DNA of 64,000 bases from Natronobacterium haloterrestre (GCF_900112205.1 NZ_FOKW01000004.1:248001-312000); one strand, 5' to 3'; counted from the first letter of the stretch, positions 8,508-18,577 are shown. The notes: generated from the sequence alone by a model not told the origin. A program made the numbers and translations.

Positions 8508-10715
8508 TCAGTCTCTTTCGACCGCCGCGTTCGCCGCCGTTCGGACCGCGTCGGGCGACAGCGCCGACAGGTCCACCAGCCGACCGTCGGTCTCCTCGGC
8601 GATCACGTCCGTCAGATCGGCACGACGGTCTTCTCCCCCGGCGTCGACGACGAGCACACGCGCGTCGCTCTCGGCCAGTCCGCGGGCGGCCTGCCGGGTC
8701 GCCGCCGTGGGACTGCCGTCCGCGACGTTCGCCCGGCCGTCGGTAACGAGGACGACCACCGAGGCCTCGGTCTCAGCCCGCTCGAGGACGCGCCGCGAGG
8801 TCTCGAGGCCCGCCGGAAGCGGCGTCCGGTCGCCGGTCGGGAGCTCCTTGAGGTGGCGCGCGGCGAGGGAGACGCTGTCCGTCGGCGGCAGCAGGACCTC
8901 CGCGTCGTCGCCCGCGAACGCGACGAACGCGACCCGGTCACGCTGCCGATAGCTATCGCGGAGCAGTTCGAGCACGACGCCTTTCGCGGTCCGCATCGCC
9001 GGCCGCATCGAGGCGCTGGCGTCGACCGCGAAGACGACCGTCGCCGCCGCGTCGCCGGCCCGGACCGACTGCCGGAGGTCCCGCTCGCGGACGCTCGAGT
9101 CACCTCGAGCGGCCGCTGCGCGAACGGACGGCGCCGCGTCGACGGGGCCGTCACCCGAGGCGCGTTCGGTCCTGACGCGTGCACCCCGGTTGTCCGGGCT
9201 CGGGGTCGCGGCCCCCCTGTCGCCGGCCCCGGCGGCCGCCGCGTCGGGCGAGTCCTCGAGGTCGGTCGACTCGAGGTCCGGAGCCGCGGCGTCCCCGATC
9301 TCGGCGCGCCGCTGGCCCGGGACGATGGGGGTCGCGTCCTCCGCGTCTTCGCTCCGGTCGGTTTCGTCGTCCCCGCTCGAGTCGCTCGAGTCCGACGGGT
9401 CACTCGAGTCCGAGCCATCCTCGAGCGTCGTGGGCGCAGGGTCGGCCTCTCCACCCCCCTCACCCTGTTCGTCCCCGCCCGGATCGCCGTCACCGGGCCG
9501 CTCGGAGCGGTCTTCGGATCCATCGTCCGCATCCGTATCGCTATCGTCGGGGTCGGCGTCGTCGGGCGGGCCGGAGCCGTCACTGCCGTCGCTCCCGTCG
9601 CGATCGCCGGTCGCCCCGTCCTCGTCGTCCGATCGTTCCTCGCCGTCGGCGTCGTCCTCCGGGTCACCGTCCTCCCGCTCGTCGAACCGCTCCTCGAGCA
9701 ACTCCTCGAGATCCGGGGGCTCCTCGAACGGATCGCTGCGGAGCCGATGCGGGAGCGCGTACCGGGCCGCCTCGCGGACGTCCGACTCGATGACCGTCGT
9801 CCGGCCCTCGAGCGCGGCCAGCGTCGTCGCGGTTCGGGCGATGGCCACGTCGCCGCGATGGCCGTCGACGCCCGCCTCGAGACAGAGGCGGGCGATTTCC
9901 TCCTTGAACTCCCTCGGGAGGGTAACCTCGGGAAGTCGCTCGCGGGCCTCGCGGAGGTCAGTCCGGAGCGTGACGACCTCGGCCGCGAACGCGGTCGACG
10001 GGTCGCCGCCGTCCCCCTCGTCGCCGTCCTCGAGCACGCGGTCCATGACCTCGACGCGGTCCGCCACGTCCCGACACCCCTCGACGGCCGCCCGGAGGGC
10101 GAACCGGTCGCGCAACTGCGGCCGGAGGTCGCCCTCCTCGGGGTTCATCGTCCCGATCAGCGTGAACTCGGCCGGATGCGAGACGCTCACGCCGTCGCGT
10201 TCGACCGTGTTGACGCCGGTCGCGGCGGCGTCGAGGAGCACGTCCACGAGGTGGTCCTCGAGCAGGTTCACCTCGTCGACGTAGAGGATCCCCCGGTGGG
10301 CGCGGGCCAGCAGGCCGGGATCGAAGTCGGCCTCGCCGGCGAGCGCGTCCTCGACCGAGAGGGTGCCGACGACCCGATCCCGCGTCGCGCCGAGCGGGAG
10401 CGTCACGAGCGGCACCGAACGGGTTTCGACCGGGAGTTCGTCCGGCTCCCGGTCACGGCAGTCCGCACACTGCAGGGCGGGCTCGGTGGGATCGCAGCCG
10501 TACGGACAGTCCGCGACCGCCCGCTGTTCCGGCAGCAAGTCCGCGAGCCCGCGGACCGCCGTCGACTTCGCGGTCCCCTTCTCGCCGGCGATCAACGCCC
10601 CGTCCAGGTCGTCGTTGACCGCGACGGCGAGCAACACTCGCTTGAGCTCCCGCTGGCCGACGATCGCCGGAAAGGGGAGCGACGATAGCTTTTTGTCCCC
10701 GGCGTTTGCAACCAT
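8508..10715 (-). CDS. fused magnesium/cobalt-chelatase-type ATPase (ChlI + ChlD/VWA)
   Basis: 735 residues in three parts. An AAA+ ChlI-like domain (about 1-330) has Walker A GEKGTAKST (44-52), Walker B GILYVDEVNLL and the sensor GTMNPEEGDLRPQL. A hyperacidic linker (about 340-470) follows. A C-terminal von Willebrand A domain has the MIDAS start VFAVDASASM and later VVLVTDGRAN. Next to cobN it is best read as the ATPase/VWA partner (replacing CobS/CobT) of the aerobic-type cobaltochelatase. Cys70, Cys74, Cys83 and Cys86 form a four-cysteine knuckle just after Walker A. It is divergent from cobN across a 34-base gap, implying shared regulation. The start MVANAGDK fits a TATA-like box about 26 bases upstream. 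Confidence 0.9.
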   Translation of the reverse strand: MVANAGDKKLSSLPFPAIVGQRELKRVLLAVAVNDDLDGALIAGEKGTAKSTAVRGLADLLPEQRAVADCPYGCDPTEPALQCADCRDREPDELPVETRSVPLVTLPLGATRDRVVGTLSVEDALAGEADFDPGLLARAHRGILYVDEVNLLEDHLVDVLLDAAATGVNTVERDGVSVSHPAEFTLIGTMNPEEGDLRPQLRDRFALRAAVEGCRDVADRVEVMDRVLEDGDEGDGGDPSTAFAAEVVTLRTDLREARERLPEVTLPREFKEEIARLCLEAGVDGHRGDVAIARTATTLAALEGRTTVIESDVREAARYALPHRLRSDPFEEPPDLEELLEERFDEREDGDPEDDADGEERSDDEDGATGDRDGSDGSDGSGPPDDADPDDSDTDADDGSEDRSERPGDGDPGGDEQGEGGGEADPAPTTLEDGSDSSDPSDSSDSSGDDETDRSEDAEDATPIVPGQRRAEIGDAAAPDLESTDLEDSPDAAAAGAGDRGAATPSPDNRGARVRTERASGDGPVDAAPSVRAAAARGDSSVRERDLRQSVRAGDAAATVVFAVDASASMRPAMRTAKGVVLELLRDSYRQRDRVAFVAFAGDDAEVLLPPTDSVSLAARHLKELPTGDRTPLPAGLETSRRVLERAETEASVVVLVTDGRANVADGSPTAATRQAARGLAESDARVLVVDAGGEDRRADLTDVIAEETDGRLVDLSALSPDAVRTAANAAVERD

Positions 10716-10720
10716 GCTTG

Positions 10721-10745
10721 AGCTAATACAATAGAGGTTTAAAAA
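10721..10745. promoter_or_regulatory. overlapping divergent promoters of chlID and cobN
   Basis: The only AT-rich patch between the two start codons. On the reverse strand tttttaaacc is centred ~26 bases before the chelatase ATPase start; on the forward strand agctaata is centred ~25 bases before the cobN ATG. Each gene's core promoter lies in the other's initiation region, so RNA polymerase should occupy one or the other. I see no cobalamin riboswitch. Confidence 0.55.
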
Positions 10746-10749
10746 CTCG

Positions 10750-13700
10750 ATGACACGGATCGGGATCTACACGGCGACGGAGAACGAACTCGGATCGATC
10801 GGGCGGGCCGCCCAGCGGCTCGCCGACGAACGAACGGACGTCGAGTTGGTCGTCCGCTCGGAGAGCGACCTCGAGGAAGAGGCCGACGTCGAGGCGTTCG
10901 TCGACGACCTCCGGGACGCCGCGGCGGCGATCTTCTGGCTGCACGGGGCCGAGGACAGCATGCCCGGCTACGAGTACGCGACGGGGACCCTCGAGGAGGC
11001 CAGCGTTCCGCTGATCGTCAAGGCGACCGGCGACGCGTTCGCCCTCGAGGACACGACGGTCTCGACCGAACATCGGGACCGCGTCTACGACTACCTCGAG
11101 CGCGGCGGGACGATCAACGTCGAGAACCTGTGTCGGTTCCTCGCGGCCGAGTACGAGGGCCGGGACCTCGAGTACGACGAACCCGCCGACCTCCCCACGG
11201 AGGGCGTCTACCATCCCGATCACCCCGGAATCGGGTACGAGGAGTTGCTCGAGACCCACGACCCCGGGAAGCCGACGGTCGCGATCTGGTTCTACGAGTC
11301 CCACTGGACCCACGAGAACACCCGCTACGTCGACCGGCAGGTTCGGGCGCTCGAGGAGCAGGGCGCGAACGCGCTGCCGATCTTCTGTAACCCCGCTACG
11401 GACACCGACGAGCAGGAAGACGCCGAGTGGGTGACGGACAACTGGCTGCTAGACGATGCGGATCAGCCGGTCGTCGACGCCGTGCTCTCCTCCTTTATGT
11501 TCTCCCTCTCGATGGACGAACGCGGCCGATCGGCCAGCGACGAGGGCGAGTCGGCCGAGGACGTCTTCCTCGACCGCCTCGGGGTGCCCGTCCTGCAGAC
11601 GGTGACGACGATGCGGTCCCGGTCGCGGTACCAGTCCAGCGATACGGGCGTAATGGGCTTCGAACTCGCTCTCTCCGTGGCGCTGCCGGAGTTCGACGGG
11701 AACGTCATTACCCACCCCATCTCGGGGAAAGAACGCACCGACGACGAGGCCGGCATCGGCAGCGCGCCGAAACACCACTTCCCGATCGAGGACCGGATCG
11801 ACCACGCGACCCGTCTCGCGGTCAACTGGGCCCAACTCCGCCACACGCCAAACGAGGAGAAGAACGTCGCCGTCGTCCTGCACAACTACCCGCCGAGCGA
11901 CGACGGGATCGGGACCGCGTTCGGCCTCGACAGCCCCGAGTCGACCGTGAAGCTGCTCGAGGAACTCGAGGCCCGCGGCTACGACCTGGGCGACGACATG
12001 CCCGAGGACGGCGGGACGCTGGTCGAAAAACTGACCTCGCAGTTGACCCTCGATGACCGCTGGGTCGCGCCGGAGGACGTCCGCGACCTCTCGGTCGACA
12101 CCGTCGCGCCGGACACGTACGAGGAGTGGTTCAGCGAGGCCGACGAGCGGTTCCGGGAGAACGTCGTCGAGGAGTGGGGCGACGTACCGGACCGCCCGTT
12201 CGCGATTCCCGGCGTCGAGTTCGGCAACGTCCTCGTCACCGTCCAGCCTCCGCGCGGGTTCGGGATGGACCCCTCGAAGGTCTACCACGACTCGGATCTG
12301 CAGCCGCCCCACGACTACTACGCGTTCTACGGCTGGCTCCGCAACGAGTTCGGGGCCGACGCGGTGGTCCACCTCGGGACACACGGCAGCCTCGAGTGGC
12401 TGCCCGGCAAGACGGTCGGCCTCGACGGGGAGAGCGCGCCCGATCAGCTGATCGACGATGTCCCGAACGTCTACCCCTACATCGTGAACAACCCCGGCGA
12501 GGGCACCCAGGCCAAACGGCGTTCCTACGCCGCCGTCGTCGACTACCTGACCCCCGTGATGCGGTCGGCCGGCACCTACGACGAACTCTCGGAACTCGAG
12601 GACCTCGCGAACCAGTACCGCGAGGCGGGGATGGAAGACGCCCGGGCGGACGACGGCGAGCACCTCGAGACGCTGATCCGCGAAACGGTCGAGGAACTAG
12701 ATCTCGCAGTCGAACTCGGCATTGCGGGCACCGTCGACGAGAAAGCCGACGTCCGCGGCCCCGACGAGGCCGGTTCGACCCTCGCCGAGGGCGACGTCGC
12801 AGGTGACGAGGTCGACATCGACGAACTCGTCGAACGCGTCCACGAGTACCTCACCGACGTCAAGACGACCCAGATCCGGCTCGGGCTCCACACCATGTCC
12901 GAGCCGCCGGAAGGCGAGCGCCTCGTGGAGTACCTCGTCGCGCTCACCAGACTCGAGAACCCCGGCGCGCCGAGCCTGCGCGAGAGCGTCGCCGGCGCGC
13001 TGGGCGTCGATTACGACAAGATGCTGAACGCGCCCGGCGAGTACGACGAGGCGCTGGGCATGACCTACGCCGAGGCCGCCGACAGGGTCCGCGAGACCAG
13101 CGTCGACCTGATCGAGACGCTGGCGGCGAACGACTTCGACGTACCCGTGTCGGAACTCGAGAGCGGTCCCGATGCTGAGGTCAATATCAACCTCATGATC
13201 GTCGACCTCGAGACGATCGGCGATGCGAAGGCGAAACCGGGTGCTCACGACGACCTCCGCGAGGTGCTGGCGTACGTCTGCGAGGAGGCCCAGCCCCGCG
13301 TGCAGGGGGCCGAAGACGAGATTCCCCGGACGGCGGACGCGCTCTCGGGCGAGTACGTCCCGCCGGGCGGTTCCGGCGCGCCGACCCGCGGTGGCGTCGA
13401 CCTGCTGCCGACGGCGCGGAACTTCTACACGCTCGATCCCCGCAAGGTACCCGCGAAGCCGGCCTGGCAGGTCGGAACGGAGGTCGCCGAGGGCGTGCTC
13501 GAGCGCCATCGCGACGAGGAGGGCGACTATCCGGAGGAGATCGGTGTCGTGGCGTGGGGCACCCCGACGGTCCGCACCCGCGGCGAGACTATCGCGCAGG
13601 TGCTCGCCACGATGGGCGTCGAACCCGTCTGGACCGACGCCGGCCGGATCGACGACGTCGAGCCGATCCCGCTCGAGGAGCTCGGTCGACCGCGGATCGA

Positions 13701-14658
13701 CGTGACCACGCGCGTCTCGGGCCTGTTCCGCGACGCGTTCCCGGCCGCGGCGGGCGTGATCCACGACGCGGTGGACGCGGTGGTCGACCTCGACGAGCCG
13801 CCGGAGTTGAACTACGTCAAGAAACACGTCGAGGAGGAGGCCGAAGAACTGCAGGACGAGGACGGGCTGGACGAGTCGGACGCCAGGAAGGCGGCGAAAC
13901 GCCGCGTCTTCACGACCAGGCCCGGCGGCTACGGTGCCGGGACGAACAAGGCCGTCGACGAGGGCAACTGGGACGACCGCGCGGACCTCGCCTCCGTCTA
14001 CGTCCAGTGGGGCGGCTACGCGATGGGCTCCAGGGGACGGGTCTCGGACGCCCACGACGCCTTCGAGCGGCGGCTCTCGAACGTCGATGCCACCGTGAAG
14101 ATCGAGGACACGATGGAACAGGACGAGTTCGACTCCTCGGACTGGTACGCGTTCCACGGCGGGTTCATCTCCGCGGTGAGCGAGGTTTCGGGCGAGGAGC
14201 CCGCGTCCTACGTCGGCGACTCCTCGGACCCGGACAACGTCGACGTCTACACGAACGAGGAGAAAGTCCGCAAGGCGATGCGCTCGCGGGTGCTCAACCC
14301 CGACTGGCTCGAGTCCATGGAGGACCACGGCTACAAGGGCGCTGGCGACCTCTCGACGACGGTCGACGTGACGCTTGGCTGGGACGCGACGGCCGGCGTC
14401 GTGAGCGATACGCTGTGGGCGGAGGTCGCCGAGAAGTACGCCTTCGACGAGGACCGCCAGGAGTGGCTGCGCGACGTCAACCCGTGGGCGCTCGAGTCCA
14501 TCACGGACACCCTGCTCGAGGCGGTCGAGCGCGACCTCTGGGATGCCGACGACGGGACGGTCGACCGACTACGGGACCTGAACCTCTCGGTCGAGGGCGA
14601 CCTCGAGGCGCGGACGAGCAACGAGGCGGTGAGCGCGGAGGTATCGGACGATGACTGA
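10750..14658 (+). CDS. cobN: cobaltochelatase subunit CobN
   Basis: 1302 residues, the normal size for CobN/ChlH-family catalytic subunits. Recognisable segments include NVLVTVQPPRGFGMDPSK, HDYYAFYGWL, VVHLGTHGSLEWLPGK (the chelatase signature with likely metal/porphyrin-ligand His residues), YPYIVNNPGEGTQAKRRSYA and, near the C-terminus, RPGGYGAGTNKAV. CobN inserts cobalt into the corrin ring with the ATPase partner encoded divergently upstream. Acidic segments interrupt the family core around residues 640-700. It is followed by a tiny ORF and then cbiC, so cobN, cbiC and cbiE probably form one transcript. The start is set by the overlapping divergent promoter. Confidence 0.95.
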   Translation: MTRIGIYTATENELGSIGRAAQRLADERTDVELVVRSESDLEEEADVEAFVDDLRDAAAAIFWLHGAEDSMPGYEYATGTLEEASVPLIVKATGDAFALEDTTVSTEHRDRVYDYLERGGTINVENLCRFLAAEYEGRDLEYDEPADLPTEGVYHPDHPGIGYEELLETHDPGKPTVAIWFYESHWTHENTRYVDRQVRALEEQGANALPIFCNPATDTDEQEDAEWVTDNWLLDDADQPVVDAVLSSFMFSLSMDERGRSASDEGESAEDVFLDRLGVPVLQTVTTMRSRSRYQSSDTGVMGFELALSVALPEFDGNVITHPISGKERTDDEAGIGSAPKHHFPIEDRIDHATRLAVNWAQLRHTPNEEKNVAVVLHNYPPSDDGIGTAFGLDSPESTVKLLEELEARGYDLGDDMPEDGGTLVEKLTSQLTLDDRWVAPEDVRDLSVDTVAPDTYEEWFSEADERFRENVVEEWGDVPDRPFAIPGVEFGNVLVTVQPPRGFGMDPSKVYHDSDLQPPHDYYAFYGWLRNEFGADAVVHLGTHGSLEWLPGKTVGLDGESAPDQLIDDVPNVYPYIVNNPGEGTQAKRRSYAAVVDYLTPVMRSAGTYDELSELEDLANQYREAGMEDARADDGEHLETLIRETVEELDLAVELGIAGTVDEKADVRGPDEAGSTLAEGDVAGDEVDIDELVERVHEYLTDVKTTQIRLGLHTMSEPPEGERLVEYLVALTRLENPGAPSLRESVAGALGVDYDKMLNAPGEYDEALGMTYAEAADRVRETSVDLIETLAANDFDVPVSELESGPDAEVNINLMIVDLETIGDAKAKPGAHDDLREVLAYVCEEAQPRVQGAEDEIPRTADALSGEYVPPGGSGAPTRGGVDLLPTARNFYTLDPRKVPAKPAWQVGTEVAEGVLERHRDEEGDYPEEIGVVAWGTPTVRTRGETIAQVLATMGVEPVWTDAGRIDDVEPIPLEELGRPRIDVTTRVSGLFRDAFPAAAGVIHDAVDAVVDLDEPPELNYVKKHVEEEAEELQDEDGLDESDARKAAKRRVFTTRPGGYGAGTNKAVDEGNWDDRADLASVYVQWGGYAMGSRGRVSDAHDAFERRLSNVDATVKIEDTMEQDEFDSSDWYAFHGGFISAVSEVSGEEPASYVGDSSDPDNVDVYTNEEKVRKAMRSRVLNPDWLESMEDHGYKGAGDLSTTVDVTLGWDATAGVVSDTLWAEVAEKYAFDEDRQEWLRDVNPWALESITDTLLEAVERDLWDADDGTVDRLRDLNLSVEGDLEARTSNEAVSAEVSDDD

Positions 14659-14704
14659 CGAAGACGTTCGCCCGCCGACCCGTATGGAGCGTGATACCCG
14701 ATGA
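14651..14704 (+). other. 17-codon bridging mini-ORF between cobN and cbiC
   Basis: ATG lies inside the last codons of cobN (ATGACTGA) and the TGA overlaps the ATG of cbiC (ATGA). The predicted 17-residue peptide has no recognisable feature. It most likely serves, if anything, to carry terminating ribosomes from cobN to cbiC across a 42-base gap. It could be chance, since any gene starting ATGA provides an overlapping TGA. Confidence 0.35.
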
Positions 14705-15513
14705 GCGATAGCGACGACGATCAGGAGTTCGAGGAGGAGTACGCCGACCTCGGCGCGACCACCCAGAACGCGATGGACATCGCCGAGACGAGCATGGACA
14801 TCGTCCGGGAGTTCGTGCCCGACGAGACGCTCGCGGACCGGATCCGCCAGAAATCGGTTCACTCGATGGGCGACATCGAGTTCCAGCACCTGATCCGCTT
14901 TACCGGCACGGACGGCCTCGGCGACGACGAGGACGCACCCGTCCGGGCCGGCGCTCGAGCCGTTCTCGAGGAGGCGGACGTGATCACCGATATCACGATG
15001 GTGAAAGCCGGCGTCACCGGCCGCGGCCACGACTGCGAGGTCTCGAAGGCTATCGGCCACGGGAAGGAACTCGCGGAACGGACCGGGATGACCCGTACGG
15101 CAGCGGCGATGCTCGAACTCGACAGGGAGGACGCCTTCGAGGGAGCGATCGTCACGATCGGCAACGCGCCGACGGCGGCCCTGACCCTCGCGGACTGCAT
15201 CGAGCAGGGGACCCGGCCGGCCGTCGTCGTCGCGAACCCGGTCGGGTTCGTCAAGGCCGAGGAGAGCCGGGAACGGATCCGCGAGGTCAGCGATGAGTAC
15301 GGCGTCCCGGCGATCACCCACGTCGGCCGTCGCGGCGGCAGCGGCCTGGCCGCCGCGCTGACGAACGAACTGATCCACGTCGCGACGGACGTCCGGGCCG
15401 AGGGCCTCGAGTTGGACCGCGAGACAGCGGCTCGAGCAGCGGGGGGTCGGGCCGGCGACGGCGGCCGCGCCGATGAGGACGAGGACGAGGACGAGGACGG
15501 GGACGGCACATGA
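14701..15513 (+). CDS. cbiC: precorrin-8X / cobalt-precorrin-8 methylmutase
   Basis: 270 residues. Matches CbiC/CobH, which moves the methyl group from C-11 to C-12 to make (cobalt-)hydrogenobyrinate/cobyrinate. The catalytic His sits in RQKSVHSMGD; other signatures are ITDITMVKAGV and the substrate-binding AIVTIGNAPTAALTL and RPAVVVANPVGFV. The N-terminus (about 20 residues) and C-terminus (about 35 residues, ending in an Asp/Glu run) are haloarchaeal acidic extensions. The stop overlaps cbiE by ATGA. Confidence 0.93.
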   Translation: MSDSDDDQEFEEEYADLGATTQNAMDIAETSMDIVREFVPDETLADRIRQKSVHSMGDIEFQHLIRFTGTDGLGDDEDAPVRAGARAVLEEADVITDITMVKAGVTGRGHDCEVSKAIGHGKELAERTGMTRTAAAMLELDREDAFEGAIVTIGNAPTAALTLADCIEQGTRPAVVVANPVGFVKAEESRERIREVSDEYGVPAITHVGRRGGSGLAAALTNELIHVATDVRAEGLELDRETAARAAGGRAGDGGRADEDEDEDEDGDGT

Positions 15514-16298
15514 GCGACGACTACGACCTCGAGTCCGGCCCGGACCCGACGACGTTCGCGGCCGCCGAACCGGAACCCGACGTCGACGAGAGCAGCACGG
15601 ACCCCGTCTACGTCGTCGGTATCGGCCCCGGGAACCGCGAGTACCTGACCCCGAGGGGCGAGCGGGCGCTCCGCGAGGCGGACGTCGTCGTCGGGTTCAC
15701 GACCGTCGTCGAGTTCGTCGAGGACGTGACCGACGGGAGCACCGACCGCCTGACCTGTGGCTACAGGGACGAAGCCGACGCCCTCGAGGCGTTCGGCCAG
15801 CGCGTCGCGGCCGGCGAGTCGGGTGTCGCCGTCGCGATGGGCGATCCGAACCACTCGGGGTACCAGTTCGTCGGGAAGGTCCAGAACGCCGTCGCGAGCG
15901 CGGCCCCCGAAACCCCGGTTCGCGTCGTGCCCGGCATCTCCTCGCTCCAGGTGGCCGCCAGCCGCGCCCGGACGCCCATGGAGGAAACCGAGTTCGTCAC
16001 GCTCCACAAGAGCGGCGACCTCGAGTCCGAGATGGAACGGCTGGCCGACGCCGTCGGCGACCGGCACCTGCTCGTGCTCCCACGGCCCTACGACCGGATG
16101 CCCGGCGACGTCGCCGCGTTCCTGCTCGAGCGCGGGGCCGATCCGGATCTCGAGGCGCTGGTGCTCGAGAAGTTGACCCACGCCGACGAGACCGTACACC
16201 GGACGACGCTGGCGGAGCTATCGGAGCACGCCGGCGGCGACGGGAAAGAAGACACGCCGTTTTCGGATCTGGTCGTTCTCGCGGTTCGCCGGTCGTAA
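15510..16298 (+). CDS. cbiE: precorrin-6Y / cobalt-precorrin-7 C5-methyltransferase subunit CbiE
   Basis: 262 residues. A tetrapyrrole methylase with the SAM-binding N-terminal motif YVVGIGPGNREYLTPRGERA and AMGDPNHSGY. The segment VVPGISSLQVAASRARTP is the PGISSxQ motif I associate with CbiE rather than the other corrin methylases. CbiE methylates C-5; the partner CbiT, encoded at 20.4 kb, methylates C-15 and decarboxylates, whereas bacteria often fuse both as CobL. The first ~30 residues are an acidic extension. Last gene of the cobN transcript; it ends 34 bases from a convergent small gene. Confidence 0.88.
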   Translation: MSDDYDLESGPDPTTFAAAEPEPDVDESSTDPVYVVGIGPGNREYLTPRGERALREADVVVGFTTVVEFVEDVTDGSTDRLTCGYRDEADALEAFGQRVAAGESGVAVAMGDPNHSGYQFVGKVQNAVASAAPETPVRVVPGISSLQVAASRARTPMEETEFVTLHKSGDLESEMERLADAVGDRHLLVLPRPYDRMPGDVAAFLLERGADPDLEALVLEKLTHADETVHRTTLAELSEHAGGDGKEDTPFSDLVVLAVRRS

Positions 16299-16332
16299 GA
16301 AGAGTCGGCATCGCGCCCGACCGGACGGGCCA

Positions 16333-16506
16333 TCACTGCCCGTCCTGGTCGTACTCGTTGAGGACGGACGCGACCGTGTCGGAGACTTCCTCGAGCGCGA
16401 CGTCGTTCGTCTTCCGGAGATCGCCCGTCTCCCGCGCCTCGTTGAGGTGGCGAAGCGCCTCTCGGAGGTGGTACTCCGCTCCGTGATCGGCGTCGTCTCC
16501 GGTCAT
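16333..16506 (-). CDS. small hypothetical protein (57 aa)
   Basis: A 57-residue ORF convergent with cbiE. The product starts MTGDDADHGAEYHLREAL and is predicted all-helical (HLREALRHLNEARETGDL, then EEVSDTVASVLNEY), resembling a small antiparallel helical hairpin. Codon use and acidity match its neighbours, supporting a real gene; I do not recognise the family. The 283 bases from here to the peptidase start contain no further gene; the most promoter-like element is cattatacc near 16645, which could drive the peptidase gene with a long leader. Confidence 0.6.
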   Translation of the reverse strand: MTGDDADHGAEYHLREALRHLNEARETGDLRKTNDVALEEVSDTVASVLNEYDQDGQ

Positions 16507-16789
16507 AGTGATCGGAACCGGAGTACGTGATCGAAACGGGTAAGCGCGTCGGTGGTCGGCCCGGTCGTTCCCGTTTCCCTTCCGGGTCCCGGGCCAGTGA
16601 CGTAATCACGGACCCTCGGTCGAGCGAGCTGTCAGCGTCGAAGACATTATACCGATGCCCGTGCAATCGAACCGTAACAGCGGTCGATCCATGACCAACT
16701 AACTTCTCGGTCGGCGCTCGATTGCGCCCGCCACCGTCGCCGTCGTTTCGCTTCCCCGAACGTAGCTACCGACGTATCCAGAGAGACGA

Positions 16790-18577
16790 ATGAATCTACC
16801 ATCCCGAACCGAGATCGACCCGAAGTATCGCTTCGACCTGACCGAAATCTTCGACGCGCCGGCGGACTGGAGTACCGCCCGCGAGGACCTCCATGACCGA
16901 CTCGAGCGACTGGAGTCGCTGGCGGCCGACACCCCGGAGACAGCCGCGGAACTCGAGGAACTGCTCGCCGAAACGGAGGCGTGTTACGAGCGCCGACAGC
17001 GGTTAGAGCTCTACGCCCAGTTGTCGAAGAACGTGAACACCGACTCGGAGTCGGCAGCGGACCGCGAACGCGCGCTGCGTGAGACGATGGCCGCCTTCGA
17101 GCCCGTGGCCGCGACCGTCCGCCGAGCCCTCGGAGACCTTTCCGAGGAGACGTTCGAGGACCTCGGAGGATCGCTCGAGGAGTATCGCTACTACGCCACC
17201 AACCTGCGGCGACAGGCGTCACACGTTCGATCGCCGGCCGTCGAGGACGTGATCGCGGACCACGAGGAAGCGCGCTCGGGCTCCGATCGAATCCTCAGGG
17301 AGATCACGACCACGGACTTCGACCCGCCGACCCTCGAGCGTCCCGACGGCGAGACGGTCGACGTTCGGATGGGGAACTACCGGACGGAACTCTCCAACCC
17401 CGACCGGGACTACCGACGGCGAGTGTACGAGGCCTACCACGCGGAGCGAAACCGGTTCGCCGCGACGATCGTCCGGGCCTCCGCGGAGAAACTCGCCGCG
17501 GCGGCGACGGAGGCCGACCTCCGCGGCTACGAGTCGATCCGGGATCGGGACCTCCGCGGGACCTATCCGGAGTCGGGACTCGAGCCGGCGCTCCCGGAAT
17601 CGGTCCACGATACGATCCTCGAGGCCGTTCGGGCGAACCTCGAGCCCTACCACCGCGCCCAGCGCGTTCGACGCGAGAAGCTCGGCCTCGAGACCCTTCG
17701 ACCGTGGGACCGCCGTGTCTCGCTGGCCGACTCGCCCGCTCCCGACCTCGACTACGAGGAGGCGCGGGAGCTGATCCTCGAGTCGCTTGCGCCCCTCGGC
17801 GAGGAGTACGTCGCTCGAGCGCGGACGTTCCTGGACGACCGTCGGATCGACGTCTATCCGACGCAGGACAAGCGGACCGACATCCCCGCGTACTGCCCCT
17901 CGTCGGCGGTGGACGGCGCGTTCGTCCTCGCGAACTTCCGTGAGGACGTCAGGACGACGTTCTTCGTCGCCCACGAACTGGGACACGCCCTCGCCGTGGC
18001 GTACAACCGCGAGGGGCCGACGCGGTACGCGACGTGTCCGACCGCGGTCTGTGAGATCCCCTCGATCCTGCACGAACTGCTGCTCGCGGAGCACTGCCTG
18101 AAGCGAGGTGGCCCCCTCGCCGCCCACGCCCGGAACCGCCTGATCGAGTGTCTCGCTGGGAACCTCTATCGGAACGCCCGCACCGCGGCGTACAACCACG
18201 CACTGGCGACGACGGTCGAGTCCGGCGAGGAGCTAACCGTCGAACGCGCCCGGAGCGCCTACGCCGACCTGCTCGAGGAGTTCGACCCGGTGTACGACCG
18301 CGACGGCGTCCCAGAGCGGACCGAGGGGACCGGACTGCGGATCCCCTACTCGAGTTATCAGTACGTCCTCGGCGCGACGGGGGCGCTCGCGGTCCGCGAC
18401 CGGCTTCGCGATGGAACGCTCGCGGCGGACGAGTATCGAGGATTCCTCGGTCGAACGGGTCAGCGGCCGCCGCTCGAGTCGTTCGCGGCGCTGGATCTCG
18501 ACGTTCGATCGCACGAACCGTTCGAACGCGCCGCGGCGACGTTCGACGGCTACCTCGACGAACTGGAATCGATATAG
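16790..18577 (+). CDS. pepF: M3-family oligoendopeptidase F-like metallopeptidase
   Basis: 595 residues, the normal length for PepF-type oligoendopeptidases. The zinc motif is HELGH in FFVAHELGHALAVAYN, with the third-ligand Glu expected in PSILHELLLAEH. Upstream family features are RFDLTEIFD at the N-terminus and YCPSSAVDGAFVLANF before the zinc site. It degrades short peptides in the cytoplasm. It lies between two cobalamin gene groups but has no obvious link to them. A terminal region VPERTEGTGLRIPYSSYQY completes the fold. No signal peptide is seen. Confidence 0.9.
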   Translation: MNLPSRTEIDPKYRFDLTEIFDAPADWSTAREDLHDRLERLESLAADTPETAAELEELLAETEACYERRQRLELYAQLSKNVNTDSESAADRERALRETMAAFEPVAATVRRALGDLSEETFEDLGGSLEEYRYYATNLRRQASHVRSPAVEDVIADHEEARSGSDRILREITTTDFDPPTLERPDGETVDVRMGNYRTELSNPDRDYRRRVYEAYHAERNRFAATIVRASAEKLAAAATEADLRGYESIRDRDLRGTYPESGLEPALPESVHDTILEAVRANLEPYHRAQRVRREKLGLETLRPWDRRVSLADSPAPDLDYEEARELILESLAPLGEEYVARARTFLDDRRIDVYPTQDKRTDIPAYCPSSAVDGAFVLANFREDVRTTFFVAHELGHALAVAYNREGPTRYATCPTAVCEIPSILHELLLAEHCLKRGGPLAAHARNRLIECLAGNLYRNARTAAYNHALATTVESGEELTVERARSAYADLLEEFDPVYDRDGVPERTEGTGLRIPYSSYQYVLGATGALAVRDRLRDGTLAADEYRGFLGRTGQRPPLESFAALDLDVRSHEPFERAAATFDGYLDELESI

